From Legionella gratiana (GTDB lineage: Bacteria > Pseudomonadota > Gammaproteobacteria > Legionellales > Legionellaceae), in NCBI RefSeq assembly GCF_001467695.1, contig NZ_LNYE01000022.1, forward strand, positions 621,813-685,812: a stretch of DNA of 64,000 nucleotides, in the 5' to 3' direction. The translations under genes were made by a program, and so were the position numbers. A model generated the notes under the pieces. That model saw nothing but the letters and a program-made list of their open reading frames with translations, was not told the origin of the DNA and did not search any database. This document shows, one piece after another, positions 27,533 through 36,387 of the stretch. How positions within the stretch are numbered: the first letter of the stretch is position 1; each line of letters starts with the position of its first letter.

Positions 27533-28207
27533 TCATGCAGCCTGTATTTTTTTATCTCCTGAAATCATGGAATGTGACTTACTTGCGATCTCATTCGTTT
27601 TCATTTCTAAAAATAAGTTACCTATGCCATTTGTTTTTACTTCATCTAACGCTAATTTATAAGACTTCATAGCTTCTTGATATTGGCCTGTTGCTCCATA
27701 AATATCCCCCTTCAGTTCATTGATGACTGGTAAATAAGTGTTATCATCAACACTGCTGAGCTCTTTTAATGCATTAGCGTACGATTTTTCTGCTGCATAG
27801 ATTCGCGCAATACGAATTTTTGCTATTTGCTTTAAAGCAAGCATTTGACTATTAGAAGCAACACTTTTTAATTCCTCTGTAGCCCTATCCAATTTATTTT
27901 TAGATACATAAATTTTTGCAAGAGTCATATGAGCTGCATCTGCATAAACTGATCCACTATGCTCATGAATTAACTCATTAGCATAAGATCTTACAGCTTT
28001 AATATTATGATTTGAAAGAGCAACCATCATATGTTCATATGCATTGGAAGCGTGTTGGGTCAGTTTATCCTGATGCCAATGCAAATATCTATATCCGGCA
28101 ATACCAAAGAGCACCAGTGATAAGATAACAGTAATTAGATTCCCATATTTCTTCCACCATTTTTTTATCGATTCTAATTGTTCCTCTTCAGTCATATATA
28201 CTGACAT
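27533..28207 (-). CDS. yfgM: YfgM-family SecYEG ancillary membrane protein
   Basis: A 224-residue protein with one N-terminal membrane helix (LITVILSLVLFGIAGYRYL, about 20-40) and a periplasmic tetratricopeptide region with helix pairs such as YANALKELSSVDDNTYLPVINELKGDIYGATGQYQEAMKSYKLALDEVK. YfgM binds SecYEG and periplasmic chaperones. The ATG at 28207 is chosen because GGGAG precedes it; an earlier frame start at 28222 lacks a site. It follows hisS closely and precedes bamB, the conserved order. No odd residues. Confidence 0.9.
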   Translation of the reverse strand: MSVYMTEEEQLESIKKWWKKYGNLITVILSLVLFGIAGYRYLHWHQDKLTQHASNAYEHMMVALSNHNIKAVRSYANELIHEHSGSVYADAAHMTLAKIYVSKNKLDRATEELKSVASNSQMLALKQIAKIRIARIYAAEKSYANALKELSSVDDNTYLPVINELKGDIYGATGQYQEAMKSYKLALDEVKTNGIGNLFLEMKTNEIASKSHSMISGDKKIQAA

Positions 28208-28222
28208 AGCGCTCTCCCACAC

Positions 28223-29500
28223 TTACTCTAAATAATCTTCTAAAATTTGATTAAGCATACTTTGATTTACTGTGATTTGATCTGTTCCACCACGTAAATC
28301 CTTAATACCGATTTGTTCTTTAGCCAATTCATCTTCACCCAAAATCAGTGCTAAACGTGCACCACTCTTATCCGCTTTTTTAAATTGGCTTTTAAAACTT
28401 CCACCTGCAGTATTTACCAATACCGCGACTTTAGGATATATATTACGAATTAATTCTGCGATTTTAAGCCCACGAATCACAGCTTGATCATTGGTAGCAA
28501 TAATGTATAAAGCATCTCTTTCTACTTCTTGCTTCAATAGATTTAAGGTTTCCATAAGCAAATAGATCCTTTCTATACCTAACGCAAAACCCGCCGCGGG
28601 CGTTGGATTACCACCTAATTGCTCTACGAGTATATCGTAACGGCCCCCAGCACAAACCGTTGCTTGGCTGCCTAATTTATCTGTAACCCATTCAAATACT
28701 GTATGTCCATAATAATCAAGTCCACGAACCAAGACTGGATTTACTTCATAAGGAATTTTTAATGCATCTAAGCCATCACAAAATGACTGAAAATGTACCC
28801 GACTTTTTTCCCCTAGGACATCAATCAACTTCGGGGCATTCGCTAATAAATGAAGCATTTCAGGGTTTTTACTGTCTAAAATTCGCAATGGATTCCGATC
28901 TAATCTGCGTTTACTGTCTTCATCCAATTGGTTTTTATGATCAAGCAAATAGTCAACTAAAATTTTCTTATAATGATGTCGCTCAGACAATTCACCTAAA
29001 GTATTCACTTGCAATCGGACCAAATCATCAAAACCCAATTGTTCCCAGAACTTACGACAAATAGAGATCAACTCCAGTTCAATCATTGCTCCTGACATGC
29101 CAAATGCTTCAACACCAAGTTGATTAAACTGTCTATATCTTCCTTTTTGAGGTCGTTCATGGCGAAACATAGGCCCCATATACCACAATTTTTGTTGTTG
29201 ATTATGTAAAAGACCATGCTCGAGACAAGCACGTACACAGCCTGCTGTTCCCTCTGGTCTAAGAGTAATACTGTCACCATTTAGATCATTGAAAGTGTAC
29301 ATTTCTTTTTCAACAATATCCGTGACCTCACCAATAGTGCGCTTAAATAATTGTGTACTTTCAACAAGTGGGAAACGTATCTCTTGATAACCATATCGAG
29401 TAAGAACATGAACAAAAATTTGCTCTAGAGTACGCCATAATGCTGTTGCATCAGGAAGTATATCATTCATTCCACGGATTGCTTGAATTCGCTCAGTCAC
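28223..29500 (-). CDS. hisS: Histidyl-tRNA synthetase
   Basis: A 425-residue class-II aminoacyl-tRNA synthetase. Motif 2 is MFRHERPQKGRYRQFNQLGVE, the histidine A and B loops are LVRGLDYYGHTVFEW and TVCAGGRYD, motif 3 is GFALGIERI and the C-terminal anticodon-binding domain starts near residue 325. The start is GTG at 29500 and overlaps the rodZ stop by 8 bases. In most gamma-proteobacteria ispG lies between rodZ and hisS; here they abut. The YfgM ribosome site overlaps its stop. Confidence 0.97.
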   Translation of the reverse strand: MTERIQAIRGMNDILPDATALWRTLEQIFVHVLTRYGYQEIRFPLVESTQLFKRTIGEVTDIVEKEMYTFNDLNGDSITLRPEGTAGCVRACLEHGLLHNQQQKLWYMGPMFRHERPQKGRYRQFNQLGVEAFGMSGAMIELELISICRKFWEQLGFDDLVRLQVNTLGELSERHHYKKILVDYLLDHKNQLDEDSKRRLDRNPLRILDSKNPEMLHLLANAPKLIDVLGEKSRVHFQSFCDGLDALKIPYEVNPVLVRGLDYYGHTVFEWVTDKLGSQATVCAGGRYDILVEQLGGNPTPAAGFALGIERIYLLMETLNLLKQEVERDALYIIATNDQAVIRGLKIAELIRNIYPKVAVLVNTAGGSFKSQFKKADKSGARLALILGEDELAKEQIGIKDLRGGTDQITVNQSMLNQILEDYLE

Positions 29501-30080
29501 TGGTCTTCTCCAAGGGAGACATTTCTGGTTTAGGATTGAGCAAAGATTGCATTTTAGATATATCAGTTAACTTAATTTCTAAATTTTTATTTACTGGTGT
29601 TTGTTGATTCAGTGATAAATCGGTAACAGTCGTAGAGCTATTTGTCGCAAATACCTGTTGATTATCTCTATTTTTTTGCCACCAAATTCCAACAGCAACA
29701 ATAACTCCTATAGCAAATAAAAGAGTAAACCAACGAATAATATGTTCTACCTTATGAGATTCGCGTTTACTTTGCTGCCATAAAGCACGCTCTGGTTTTC
29801 TCTCAACAAGGTATTGCTTGTTAAATATTGCTAAATAAGGTTCAGGAGAAGTACCTAATAACTTGGCATAAGCACGCAGATATCCTTTAACAAAAACAGG
29901 TTCAGGCAACAAATGAAACTCATTATTTTCAATCAATTCAATAATACGAGCTCGCAAATGAAGCTTATTGGCAACATATTCGATAGTATAACCCTTTTGT
30001 TCTCGTATAGATGCAAGTTGCGCTCCTGGATTCCTATCTTTTTCAAGTATATCTTCATCCAGAGTGGTTATTGTGTTCAT
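29493..30080 (-). CDS. rodZ: RodZ-like cytoskeletal helix-turn-helix membrane protein, short
   Basis: A 195-residue protein. Residues 18-85 form a RodZ-type helix-turn-helix (QLASIREQKGYTIEYVANKLHLRARIIELIE, then VFVKGYLRAYAKLLG), one membrane helix is at about 115-132 (WFTLLFAIGVIVAVGIWW) and a short Ser/Thr-rich tail follows. RodZ links MreB to the cell-wall machinery. E. coli RodZ is 337 residues with a periplasmic beta domain (DUF4115); that domain is absent here. It overlaps pilW by 26 bases and hisS by 8, in a tightly packed operon. Confidence 0.85.
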   Translation of the reverse strand: MNTITTLDEDILEKDRNPGAQLASIREQKGYTIEYVANKLHLRARIIELIENNEFHLLPEPVFVKGYLRAYAKLLGTSPEPYLAIFNKQYLVERKPERALWQQSKRESHKVEHIIRWFTLLFAIGVIVAVGIWWQKNRDNQQVFATNSSTTVTDLSLNQQTPVNKNLEIKLTDISKMQSLLNPKPEMSPLEKTSD

Positions 30081-30843
30081 TATTTACTCCACTGTTATCG
30101 ATATGGGAATTCAAATTACCTAAATCTTGTTCATATCCTGCAGCAATATGATGTTGACCCACTTTCTCAGAAACTTCTTTAGCTAAAGATAACAATATCC
30201 TATCATTTAAAACTAAATCAGGATGATTTTGCACTAAAGCAAAAGCGTCCTTATCTCTTCCCGCTTTAATTTCCAGTTTCAGCAGTTCATATAATGATAC
30301 CTTTCGTGAGGGATCTTGATTTAGTGCTTTTGCAAAATAAAACATAGCCCTTTCTTCATTGAGCACAGACAATGCACATAGCCCTGCATTTTCATAAGCC
30401 CCTGCTGTATGTATGTATTGTAAATCATTAACTGCTTTTAAAAAGTATTTTTCAGCTTTTTTATAATCACCCTGGCGACATAAAAAAGCACCATAATTAT
30501 TAAGCTGAGCCCCTCCACTTCCTGTTAAAGATATTGCTTTTAAATAGTATTTTTCTGCTTGATCCAATTCTTTGGTCTGTTCAAAATAATAAGCCAATGC
30601 GGAATTAACATCGGGTGATGTAGGTTCTTGCTCAAGTGCAGTAAGCAATTTCTTTTTCGCCCGCGGCCTATCTCCTTGTTTTAAGTAACCCAAACCCAGC
30701 TGAACATTGTATGATGCAGCTTTACTAAGATCGGGCTTTTTTAAATTTTGTTTTCCACTTTCTTCATTATGGGTACACGCCTGCATCAACAAGCAAGCCA
30801 TAATCAACAGGGAATAAAATTTTTTGAGCACAATATTCCACAT
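30055..30843 (-). CDS. pilW: Type IV pilus biogenesis lipoprotein PilW/PilF
   Basis: A 262-residue lipoprotein (signal with lipobox LMQAC at about 19-23) made of tetratricopeptide repeats: SYNVQLGLGYLKQGDRPRAKKKLLTAL, SPDVNSALAYYFEQTKELDQAEKYYLKAI, AQLNNYGAFLCRQGDYKKAEKYFLKAV. This is the pilotin family that assembles the PilQ secretin for type IV pili. It is the first gene after rlmN in the run and overlaps rodZ. The placement between rlmN and rodZ is the conserved one, so the call is secure. Confidence 0.93.
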   Translation of the reverse strand: MWNIVLKKFYSLLIMACLLMQACTHNEESGKQNLKKPDLSKAASYNVQLGLGYLKQGDRPRAKKKLLTALEQEPTSPDVNSALAYYFEQTKELDQAEKYYLKAISLTGSGGAQLNNYGAFLCRQGDYKKAEKYFLKAVNDLQYIHTAGAYENAGLCALSVLNEERAMFYFAKALNQDPSRKVSLYELLKLEIKAGRDKDAFALVQNHPDLVLNDRILLSLAKEVSEKVGQHHIAAGYEQDLGNLNSHIDNSGVNNEHNNHSG

Positions 30844-30942
30844 TAAGATTATAAAATGATTGGGGCATTATAACCGCATACACATAAATTAAAAATGATT
30901 TGTCATAAATAATAGGGTTTGTTGACAATTCATCATAAACTC

Positions 30943-32073
30943 TTATTCATGCGCGAGCTGTTCTTGATCAGCTTTCGGTATAAAATGTAATTTTTGCCAC
31001 CTTTGGGATCGGCTTGTTCTGTCTTTTACCTCTCCAGCTAATTGCCCACATGCCGCGTCGATATCATCACCTCGTGTTTTGCGAGTAATCGTGTTAATTC
31101 CATAAGCCATTAATTTTTCCCTAAATGCATCAATTGCCTCTTGAGAAGAGCGCTCATATTGTGTCATTGGAAATGGATTAAAAGGAATTAAGTTTACTTT
31201 TGCAGGAACATTACGTAATAACTTAATTAATTGATGTGCATGCTCGGGTTGATCATTTACGCCTTTAAGCATTACATATTCAAAAGTCACCTTCCTTCTT
31301 GGTTCCTTTTTAAAATAAATTTTACACAACGCTATTAATTGAGCTAATGGATATTTCTTATTGATTGGTACAAGTTCATTCCTCAATTCATCATTAGGTG
31401 CATGAAGAGAAACTGCTAAAGCAACAGGACTCACTTCTCTTAAACGCTCTAGCTCAGGTAGAACCCCAGAAGTACTTAAAGTAACTCGCCGTTTTGATAA
31501 TCCATAGGCAAAATCATCCATCATAATATTCATTGCAGAAACAACATTATCAAAATTAAGTAAAGGCTCACCCATACCCATCATAACCACATTAGTGACT
31601 CTTTTATCATGGTTGCCTTGGCATTGTGATAATTCGCGTACTGCCAACCAAACTTGTCCAATAATTTCAGCTGTTGTTAAATTTCGATTAAACCCTTGTT
31701 TTGCTGTAGAACAAAAAGAGCAATTCAAAGCGCACCCAACTTGAGAGGAGACACATAAGGTTCCTCGATTAGTTTCGGGTATAAATACAGTCTCAATACA
31801 ATTGCCACACTCAAGCTTTAATAACCACTTATGAGTTCCATCATTAGATTTTTGACACGCAATTATTTCAGGTAATTTGATGTAAGATAATTGAGATAGC
31901 TTTTCTCTTAGCGCTTTTCCTAGATTAGTCATTTTAGAGAAATCGGTTAAGCCTGCTTGATGAATCCACTGTATTATCTGCTGTGCTCGATATGGCTGCT
32001 CATCCCAACTATTCAATAGCTCACGCATTTGTTGATAATTGTAATTCAGAAGATTTACTTTTTGCGCAGTCAA
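30943..32073 (-). CDS. rlmN: 23S rRNA/tRNA (adenine-C2) methyltransferase RlmN
   Basis: A 376-residue radical-SAM enzyme that methylates C2 of A2503 in 23S rRNA and A37 in some tRNAs. The cluster motif is CALNCSFC (CxxxCxxC), followed by [24 protein letters not shown] and the C-terminal [16 protein letters not shown] with the methyl-carrying Cys are intact. The start is TTG at 32073 with a GGAG site 7 bases upstream. It lies between ndk and pilW on the minus strand. The gap to ndk has a GTAGCC palindrome. Confidence 0.97.
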   Translation of the reverse strand: MTAQKVNLLNYNYQQMRELLNSWDEQPYRAQQIIQWIHQAGLTDFSKMTNLGKALREKLSQLSYIKLPEIIACQKSNDGTHKWLLKLECGNCIETVFIPETNRGTLCVSSQVGCALNCSFCSTAKQGFNRNLTTAEIIGQVWLAVRELSQCQGNHDKRVTNVVMMGMGEPLLNFDNVVSAMNIMMDDFAYGLSKRRVTLSTSGVLPELERLREVSPVALAVSLHAPNDELRNELVPINKKYPLAQLIALCKIYFKKEPRRKVTFEYVMLKGVNDQPEHAHQLIKLLRNVPAKVNLIPFNPFPMTQYERSSQEAIDAFREKLMAYGINTITRKTRGDDIDAACGQLAGEVKDRTSRSQRWQKLHFIPKADQEQLAHE

Positions 32074-32126
32074 TTTTCACTCCAAATTTAATGGCCCTAA
32101 GTAAAGGATGTGATTTAAAGAACAAC

Positions 32127-32165
32127 GTAGCCTAGATGGTGCAGCAGAGATGGGGCCTAGGCTAC
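32127..32165. repeat. REP-like palindrome between rlmN and ndk
   Basis: GTAGCCTAG at 32127-32135 and CCTAGGCTAC at 32156-32165 form a 9-base stem enclosing about 20 bases. It lies just after the ndk stop and just before the rlmN start. It resembles the palindromes at 6676 and 18545. Confidence 0.5.
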
Positions 32166-32176
32166 AAAATCAATGC

Positions 32177-32602
32177 TTATCTTTCACATAGTTCATGGGG
32201 TTCAAAAAAGAAAGCAATTTCTCGAGTTGCGTTTTCTAAACTATCTGAACCATGTACCGCATTTGCATCGATACTGTCTGCAAAATCAGCGCGTATTGTT
32301 CCAGGAGCAGCTTCTTTAGGGTTGGTAGCCCCCATAATTTCTCTATTTTTCATTACGGCGTTTTCGCCTTGTAGTACTTGGACCATTACTGGGCCAGAAA
32401 TCATGAACTCTACTAAATCTTTAAAGAAAGGACGTGCACGATGAATGTCGTAAAAACGTTCTGCTTGCTCACGAGAAAGTTGCATCATTTTTGCTGCGAT
32501 GATGTTTAGACCCGCTTTTTCAAAGCGTGTATAAATTTGACCAATTACAGATTTAGCTACTGCATCAGGTTTAATAATTGACAGTGTTGATTCTTTTGCC
32601 AT
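32177..32602 (-). CDS. ndk: Nucleoside diphosphate kinase
   Basis: A 141-residue kinase that transfers the gamma-phosphate of ATP to other nucleoside diphosphates through a phospho-histidine. [11 protein letters not shown] opens the protein and the active site His117 is in [10 protein letters not shown]. The length is standard. The ATG at 32602 has GGAGTG upstream; an earlier frame start at 32635 has no such site. ndk heads the conserved ndk-rlmN-pilW-rodZ-hisS order. Downstream on the minus strand is the rlmN start; upstream is the repeat-rich gap at 32603-33160. Confidence 0.97.
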   Translation of the reverse strand: MAKESTLSIIKPDAVAKSVIGQIYTRFEKAGLNIIAAKMMQLSREQAERFYDIHRARPFFKDLVEFMISGPVMVQVLQGENAVMKNREIMGATNPKEAAPGTIRADFADSIDANAVHGSDSLENATREIAFFFEPHELCER

Positions 32603-32848
32603 TATGCACTCCATAGGGATTAGATTAAAGTGCAATATTATACACGAAATACCTGCTTTATGGCTAATATAAATTCATTTTTAAGTCAATGATTAGTTTA
32701 TTTTTTAAACTGAATTTGTTTTTTTCTAGGCGTATTGACATATTCATCCCCACCGCCTATTGTGCCGCGACTTGTTCGTGACAATCCAGTCCTTACTAGA
32801 ATCTAGGTGGGTTCAAATAGATTTACATCATCTCGATCCCGTGCATAA

Positions 32849-33108
32849 AGCTGAATCCTCTACACATCTTGTCTATCGCAAATAAAACAGGATCCAATTA
32901 TTTTTTTTGCAGAAGGAGACGGTATTGAGAGCATCGTCACCCTCTGCGTAAGCAGGGGGTCTCGTAAGCGTATGACTGCAAGGTGAAGTTTAGAGCAAAG
33001 CTTTGTTACTTTTAGACCTTCCGCTTTTGCGGAAGGTGACGGAATTGAGAAGTCCCTCCCTCTCTGCGCAAGCAGCTGTCTCTTGATGAGATAGGATCAA
33101 GAGACAGG
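32849..33108 (-). repeat. Dispersed palindromic repeat, copy 2 (inverted)
   Basis: This 260-base stretch is the reverse complement of 14125-14385, from the CTGTCTCTTGAT hairpin at its right end to GATTCAGCT at its left end, with scattered substitutions by eye. The 12-base ends CCTCACTGCCAT found around copy 1 are not present here. The 559-base gap between ndk and the next gene holds only this repeat and ndk's upstream region. Confidence 0.85.
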
Positions 33109-33160
33109 ACATAAAGCACGGGACGTAGGGGGAACAGAATAAATTGTCAATCGAGCTTAC

Positions 33161-34045
33161 TCAGTCAGCGCCTATACTCTTATCAAAATATAAAGGCTCT
33201 CTATTAATGGCATCTTGCTCTGGATCAATCTTATAATCAGGCAAAGCCTTAATAAGCTCCACAACACGAAGAATTGTGTCGTGAAATTGAATCCGGAACG
33301 CATTGGCGGCCTGGGTTATTTCTTCAGTCTTCACAATAAACTCTTTTATTTGTTCGTTAAAATCAGATGCAATTTTGAATATTTTTTCCAAATTGAATAG
33401 CATTCGTTCTTTAGTATCCTGAGTTAATGAAGCTTTAAGAATTTCATTCATTTTTTCAATAAAATGAAGTCTGCTTTCCTTTGTCTGATCGTCCATTATA
33501 TTACAATAAATCAAGCCAGATCTAATGGCTTTACGAATTTCACTTTTAGATCCAGAAAAATTCACACTTTTTAACGAAGATTTCAAAGCATTAATCGATT
33601 TTTCCATTTCAACATTAAATAGATGCGCTACTTTGATCAGAACAGATTGACTTTCAGCAATAAGCCAATCATGTCGGCCATGTGTTTTATGAAATTCATC
33701 GCCAAGGGATATTAATTGCTGACGTTCCCTTTCTAAGACTTCGCGAGTTGCAGCACCTTGGGATTCTTCATCTTTGGCACTCTCACCAGATAATAAATAA
33801 TCAATAAAAAGTTTTTGAGCGTATACGTGGTAATCATTTGCTTGTTCCAAAACAATGCCATTTAATACATTTCTTAATGGAACTTGCACTAAATGATGAT
33901 ATAAACTAGTCGGAGTTTTGATAGCTTCAACCAGCTCTGTATGTTCTAAAGCAATTTGATACCTTCCCAAGATACGTTCAGCAGTAATTACTCCATAAGT
34001 GGAAAACCAATGGCTTAATTCATTATTAGCTTTTTCCTCGTTCAT
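33161..34045 (-). CDS. Hypothetical helical protein, candidate Dot/Icm substrate
   Basis: A 294-residue protein that I do not recognise. It has no signal peptide or membrane segment and is almost wholly helical, with likely coiled coils around residues 95-150 and 205-260. A long acidic and polar C-terminus ends DPEQDAINREPLYFDKSIGAD, which has the acidic patch common in Dot/Icm-secreted proteins. It follows the second repeat copy and faces miaE from the other strand. It could also be a cytoplasmic protein. The ATG at 34045 is preceded by GGATG. No domain was recognised. Confidence 0.55.
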   Translation of the reverse strand: MNEEKANNELSHWFSTYGVITAERILGRYQIALEHTELVEAIKTPTSLYHHLVQVPLRNVLNGIVLEQANDYHVYAQKLFIDYLLSGESAKDEESQGAATREVLERERQQLISLGDEFHKTHGRHDWLIAESQSVLIKVAHLFNVEMEKSINALKSSLKSVNFSGSKSEIRKAIRSGLIYCNIMDDQTKESRLHFIEKMNEILKASLTQDTKERMLFNLEKIFKIASDFNEQIKEFIVKTEEITQAANAFRIQFHDTILRVVELIKALPDYKIDPEQDAINREPLYFDKSIGAD

Positions 34046-34119
34046 TTTTCATCCGATTTAATTTCTGCAAAGTATGTGATATAAAACAGCATATTTTACT
34101 AAGTATAGTGTATTCATAG

Positions 34120-34740
34120 ATGTTAAAACGATTAGAGACCGATTTACAATCAGTAAATGATTTTCTGCGGATAAAAACACCTCAAAAATGGTTAGAGTAC
34201 GCAGCAAAACATGTTCCTTTACTGTTGATTGATCATGCCCATTGTGAACGGAAAGCAGCTGCAACAGCCATTAATTTCATCAGTAAATATCCCGAAAAAA
34301 AGGAATTAGTCGAAGTCATGTCACCTTTGGCGCGTGAAGAACTGCTTCATTTTGAAAAAGTGATGCAAATAATGATTCGTAAAGGAATTCAATTCTGCCC
34401 CTTGCAGCCATCAGGATATGCAACTCAAATGCATAAGCTGGTTACAAGTAGAGACATGATTCAACGTTTATGCGATCAACTTATAATCGGTGCCATCATT
34501 GAAGCTCGGTCCTGTGAGCGTTTCCATGCAATTATTTCTTACCTTGAAGATCAAGATTTAGCAAAATTTTACGGTACCTTAATTAAATCAGAAGCACGAC
34601 ATTTTGAAGATTACTTGAGATTAGCTCAATTATACGGTAAAGATATAGAAGGCCGGTTAAAAATGTTTTTATCTTTGGAAAATGACTTTATCTTAGCAAC
34701 GGATACGGTATTTCGCTTTCATAGCGGCATACCGCAATAA
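34120..34740 (+). CDS. miaE: tRNA-(ms2io6A37) hydroxylase MiaE
   Basis: A 206-residue non-haem di-iron protein. It hydroxylates the isopentenyl group of 2-methylthio-N6-isopentenyladenosine at tRNA position 37. The iron ligands appear in HCERKAA, LAREELLHFEKV, EARSCERFHAI and KSEARHFEDY, and these match the ferritin-like MiaE pattern of Glu and His. It is transcribed alone on the plus strand between two hypothetical minus-strand genes. The match over the whole length is strong. Confidence 0.93.
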   Translation: MLKRLETDLQSVNDFLRIKTPQKWLEYAAKHVPLLLIDHAHCERKAAATAINFISKYPEKKELVEVMSPLAREELLHFEKVMQIMIRKGIQFCPLQPSGYATQMHKLVTSRDMIQRLCDQLIIGAIIEARSCERFHAIISYLEDQDLAKFYGTLIKSEARHFEDYLRLAQLYGKDIEGRLKMFLSLENDFILATDTVFRFHSGIPQ

Positions 34741-34749
34741 AATAGCGTA

Positions 34750-35643
34750 TCAACCTCTAAGCGCGGGAGAATGATCTTCGAAAGTTAAATCTGCAGTCCT
34801 TTCTAGGAACTCACCAAAAGTTGGCGCTATGCGCTTAAATTCCTCTTCATCTAAATATTTACCGTCGATAGTCTTGTATTTTCCTGGCTCATCAGGCACG
34901 AAAATATAATCATGTTCGAGCAGCCAAGCATCAACAAGAGACTTAAATCCTTCATTTGCAGGGTGAGGTTCAGTACTAACTACCTTTATCATCTGGCCCT
35001 TATCATCAAGTTTAGGTTTTCCGTTTTCATCCATTTCATATTTAATATTTCCTTTTTCATCTCGTTGATAAACCACCAAAGGAGCACCATCCTTACGAGT
35101 TAATGGCTCTATCTGTAACTTTCCATCTTTAAAGCTAACATTATGCTGCAACGCCGGTATATCAATTTCACCGTCTCCTTTAACTGCGTCTCGCATTGCC
35201 CCCTTCAGTTTAATCCACATGTTTCCAATTGGATCTCCATTTTTTTCATATACATACTTGTTATAATATTCACCAAAAGTTTGTTCTCTTGATACAGCTA
35301 TTGCTTTGTTCAGTTTGCCATACATAGCCAAAAGAGCCATCATTGCAGAGCGAAAGTCATGATTATTTGTTAATTCTCCTGCACTAATAGCCCTATCAGC
35401 TTCGTGCATAGCCTCATCCCACAGGGTTGTTTCTCTATCAGTACCTTTATTGACTTTATGTTTATTCCGGAGCTCTTCCATTGCCATAGCATATTCCATC
35501 CGCCTTTTTTGCATTTGCGCATTTTGGTAGTCTTGCATGATACGTTCATTTTCTTGTTTGCGGATTTCCTCTGCTGTTTTTGCAAATTTTTCATTTGCAT
35601 CGGTTATCTTTTTCGCATATTCTTCATCTTTACTACTAGTCAT
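34750..35643 (-). CDS. Hypothetical charged protein, candidate Dot/Icm substrate
   Basis: A 297-residue protein that I do not recognise. The first 60 residues form a charged helix or coiled coil (KKITDANEKFAKTAEEIRKQENERIMQ is part of it). The middle is polar with Gly/Asp turns (DEKGNIKYEMDENGKPKLDDKGQM) that look like a beta-hairpin repeat. The C-terminus has acidic patches (DGKYLDEEEFKRIAP, EDHSPALRG), like the E-block of translocated proteins. The start has an AGGTT site. It converges on miaE with a 9-base gap and precedes lpxH on the same strand. Function unknown. Confidence 0.55.
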   Translation of the reverse strand: MTSSKDEEYAKKITDANEKFAKTAEEIRKQENERIMQDYQNAQMQKRRMEYAMAMEELRNKHKVNKGTDRETTLWDEAMHEADRAISAGELTNNHDFRSAMMALLAMYGKLNKAIAVSREQTFGEYYNKYVYEKNGDPIGNMWIKLKGAMRDAVKGDGEIDIPALQHNVSFKDGKLQIEPLTRKDGAPLVVYQRDEKGNIKYEMDENGKPKLDDKGQMIKVVSTEPHPANEGFKSLVDAWLLEHDYIFVPDEPGKYKTIDGKYLDEEEFKRIAPTFGEFLERTADLTFEDHSPALRG

Positions 35644-35667
35644 AACCTAACCTCTCCACAAAATAAA

Positions 35668-36387
35668 TTATATACGAGCAAAACATAGCCCCTTTGTATT
35701 ATCATAACACAATAACTGGGGTTTGTCATCCCAGTCACTTAATACATAACGTCTTAATTTTTCCAAATTATTTTCATAAATAGTTAGACCTGGTTTATGA
35801 GTATGTCCATGAATTAATTGCGTCACCTTATAATACATCATATGCTGAATAATCGTTTCTAAAACCACATCCATTTCTTCCATAGATAAGTTTTGGTTCA
35901 TCTGACTTCGATAACGTACTTGATTCACTAAACGTTGACGGAATTTTAGCGGCAGCTTTAAAAATAAGTACGAAAAAACCTTATTTCTGGTTAACCGCCT
36001 AAAACGTTGATGTGCTAAATCTTTAGTGCAATAACGATCGCCATGTACTAAGAGTATTTTTTCTTGGCCTAACTGAATTACAGTAGGTTCCGATAAAATT
36101 GTCCATCCCGCAAGTTCTGCAAAGTATCTACCTAACAAGAAATCACGATTACCATGCATATAAAAAATATTAACTCCCTGATTTTTCAAAGAATGTAACT
36201 GAAGAGCGATACCTCTACTCCATTCATCAATTGAGTCATCTCCTGCCCAAGCATGAAAAAAATCTCCTAAAATATACACATTTTTAACAGAAACTTTTGC
36301 CCATTCAAGAAATTGATTAAATCGTTCTTGAATCGCTTGATCTTCGGGGTGTAAATGCAGATCTGAAATGAAAACAACATCTATCAT
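35668..36387 (-). CDS. lpxH: UDP-2,3-diacylglucosamine diphosphatase LpxH
   Basis: A 239-residue calcineurin-like metallophosphatase of lipid A synthesis, cleaving UDP-2,3-diacylglucosamine to lipid X and UMP. The metal motifs are intact: FISDLHLHPED near residue 6, GDFFHAWAGDD near 41, GNRDFLLG near 79, HGDRYCTKD near 115 and HGHTHKPG near 196. It acts at the inner membrane. The ATG overlaps the minC stop by 4 bases (36384-36387), so the two genes are coupled. The hypothetical gene at 34750 follows 24 bases after. Confidence 0.96.
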   Translation of the reverse strand: MIDVVFISDLHLHPEDQAIQERFNQFLEWAKVSVKNVYILGDFFHAWAGDDSIDEWSRGIALQLHSLKNQGVNIFYMHGNRDFLLGRYFAELAGWTILSEPTVIQLGQEKILLVHGDRYCTKDLAHQRFRRLTRNKVFSYLFLKLPLKFRQRLVNQVRYRSQMNQNLSMEEMDVVLETIIQHMMYYKVTQLIHGHTHKPGLTIYENNLEKLRRYVLSDWDDKPQLLCYDNTKGLCFARI

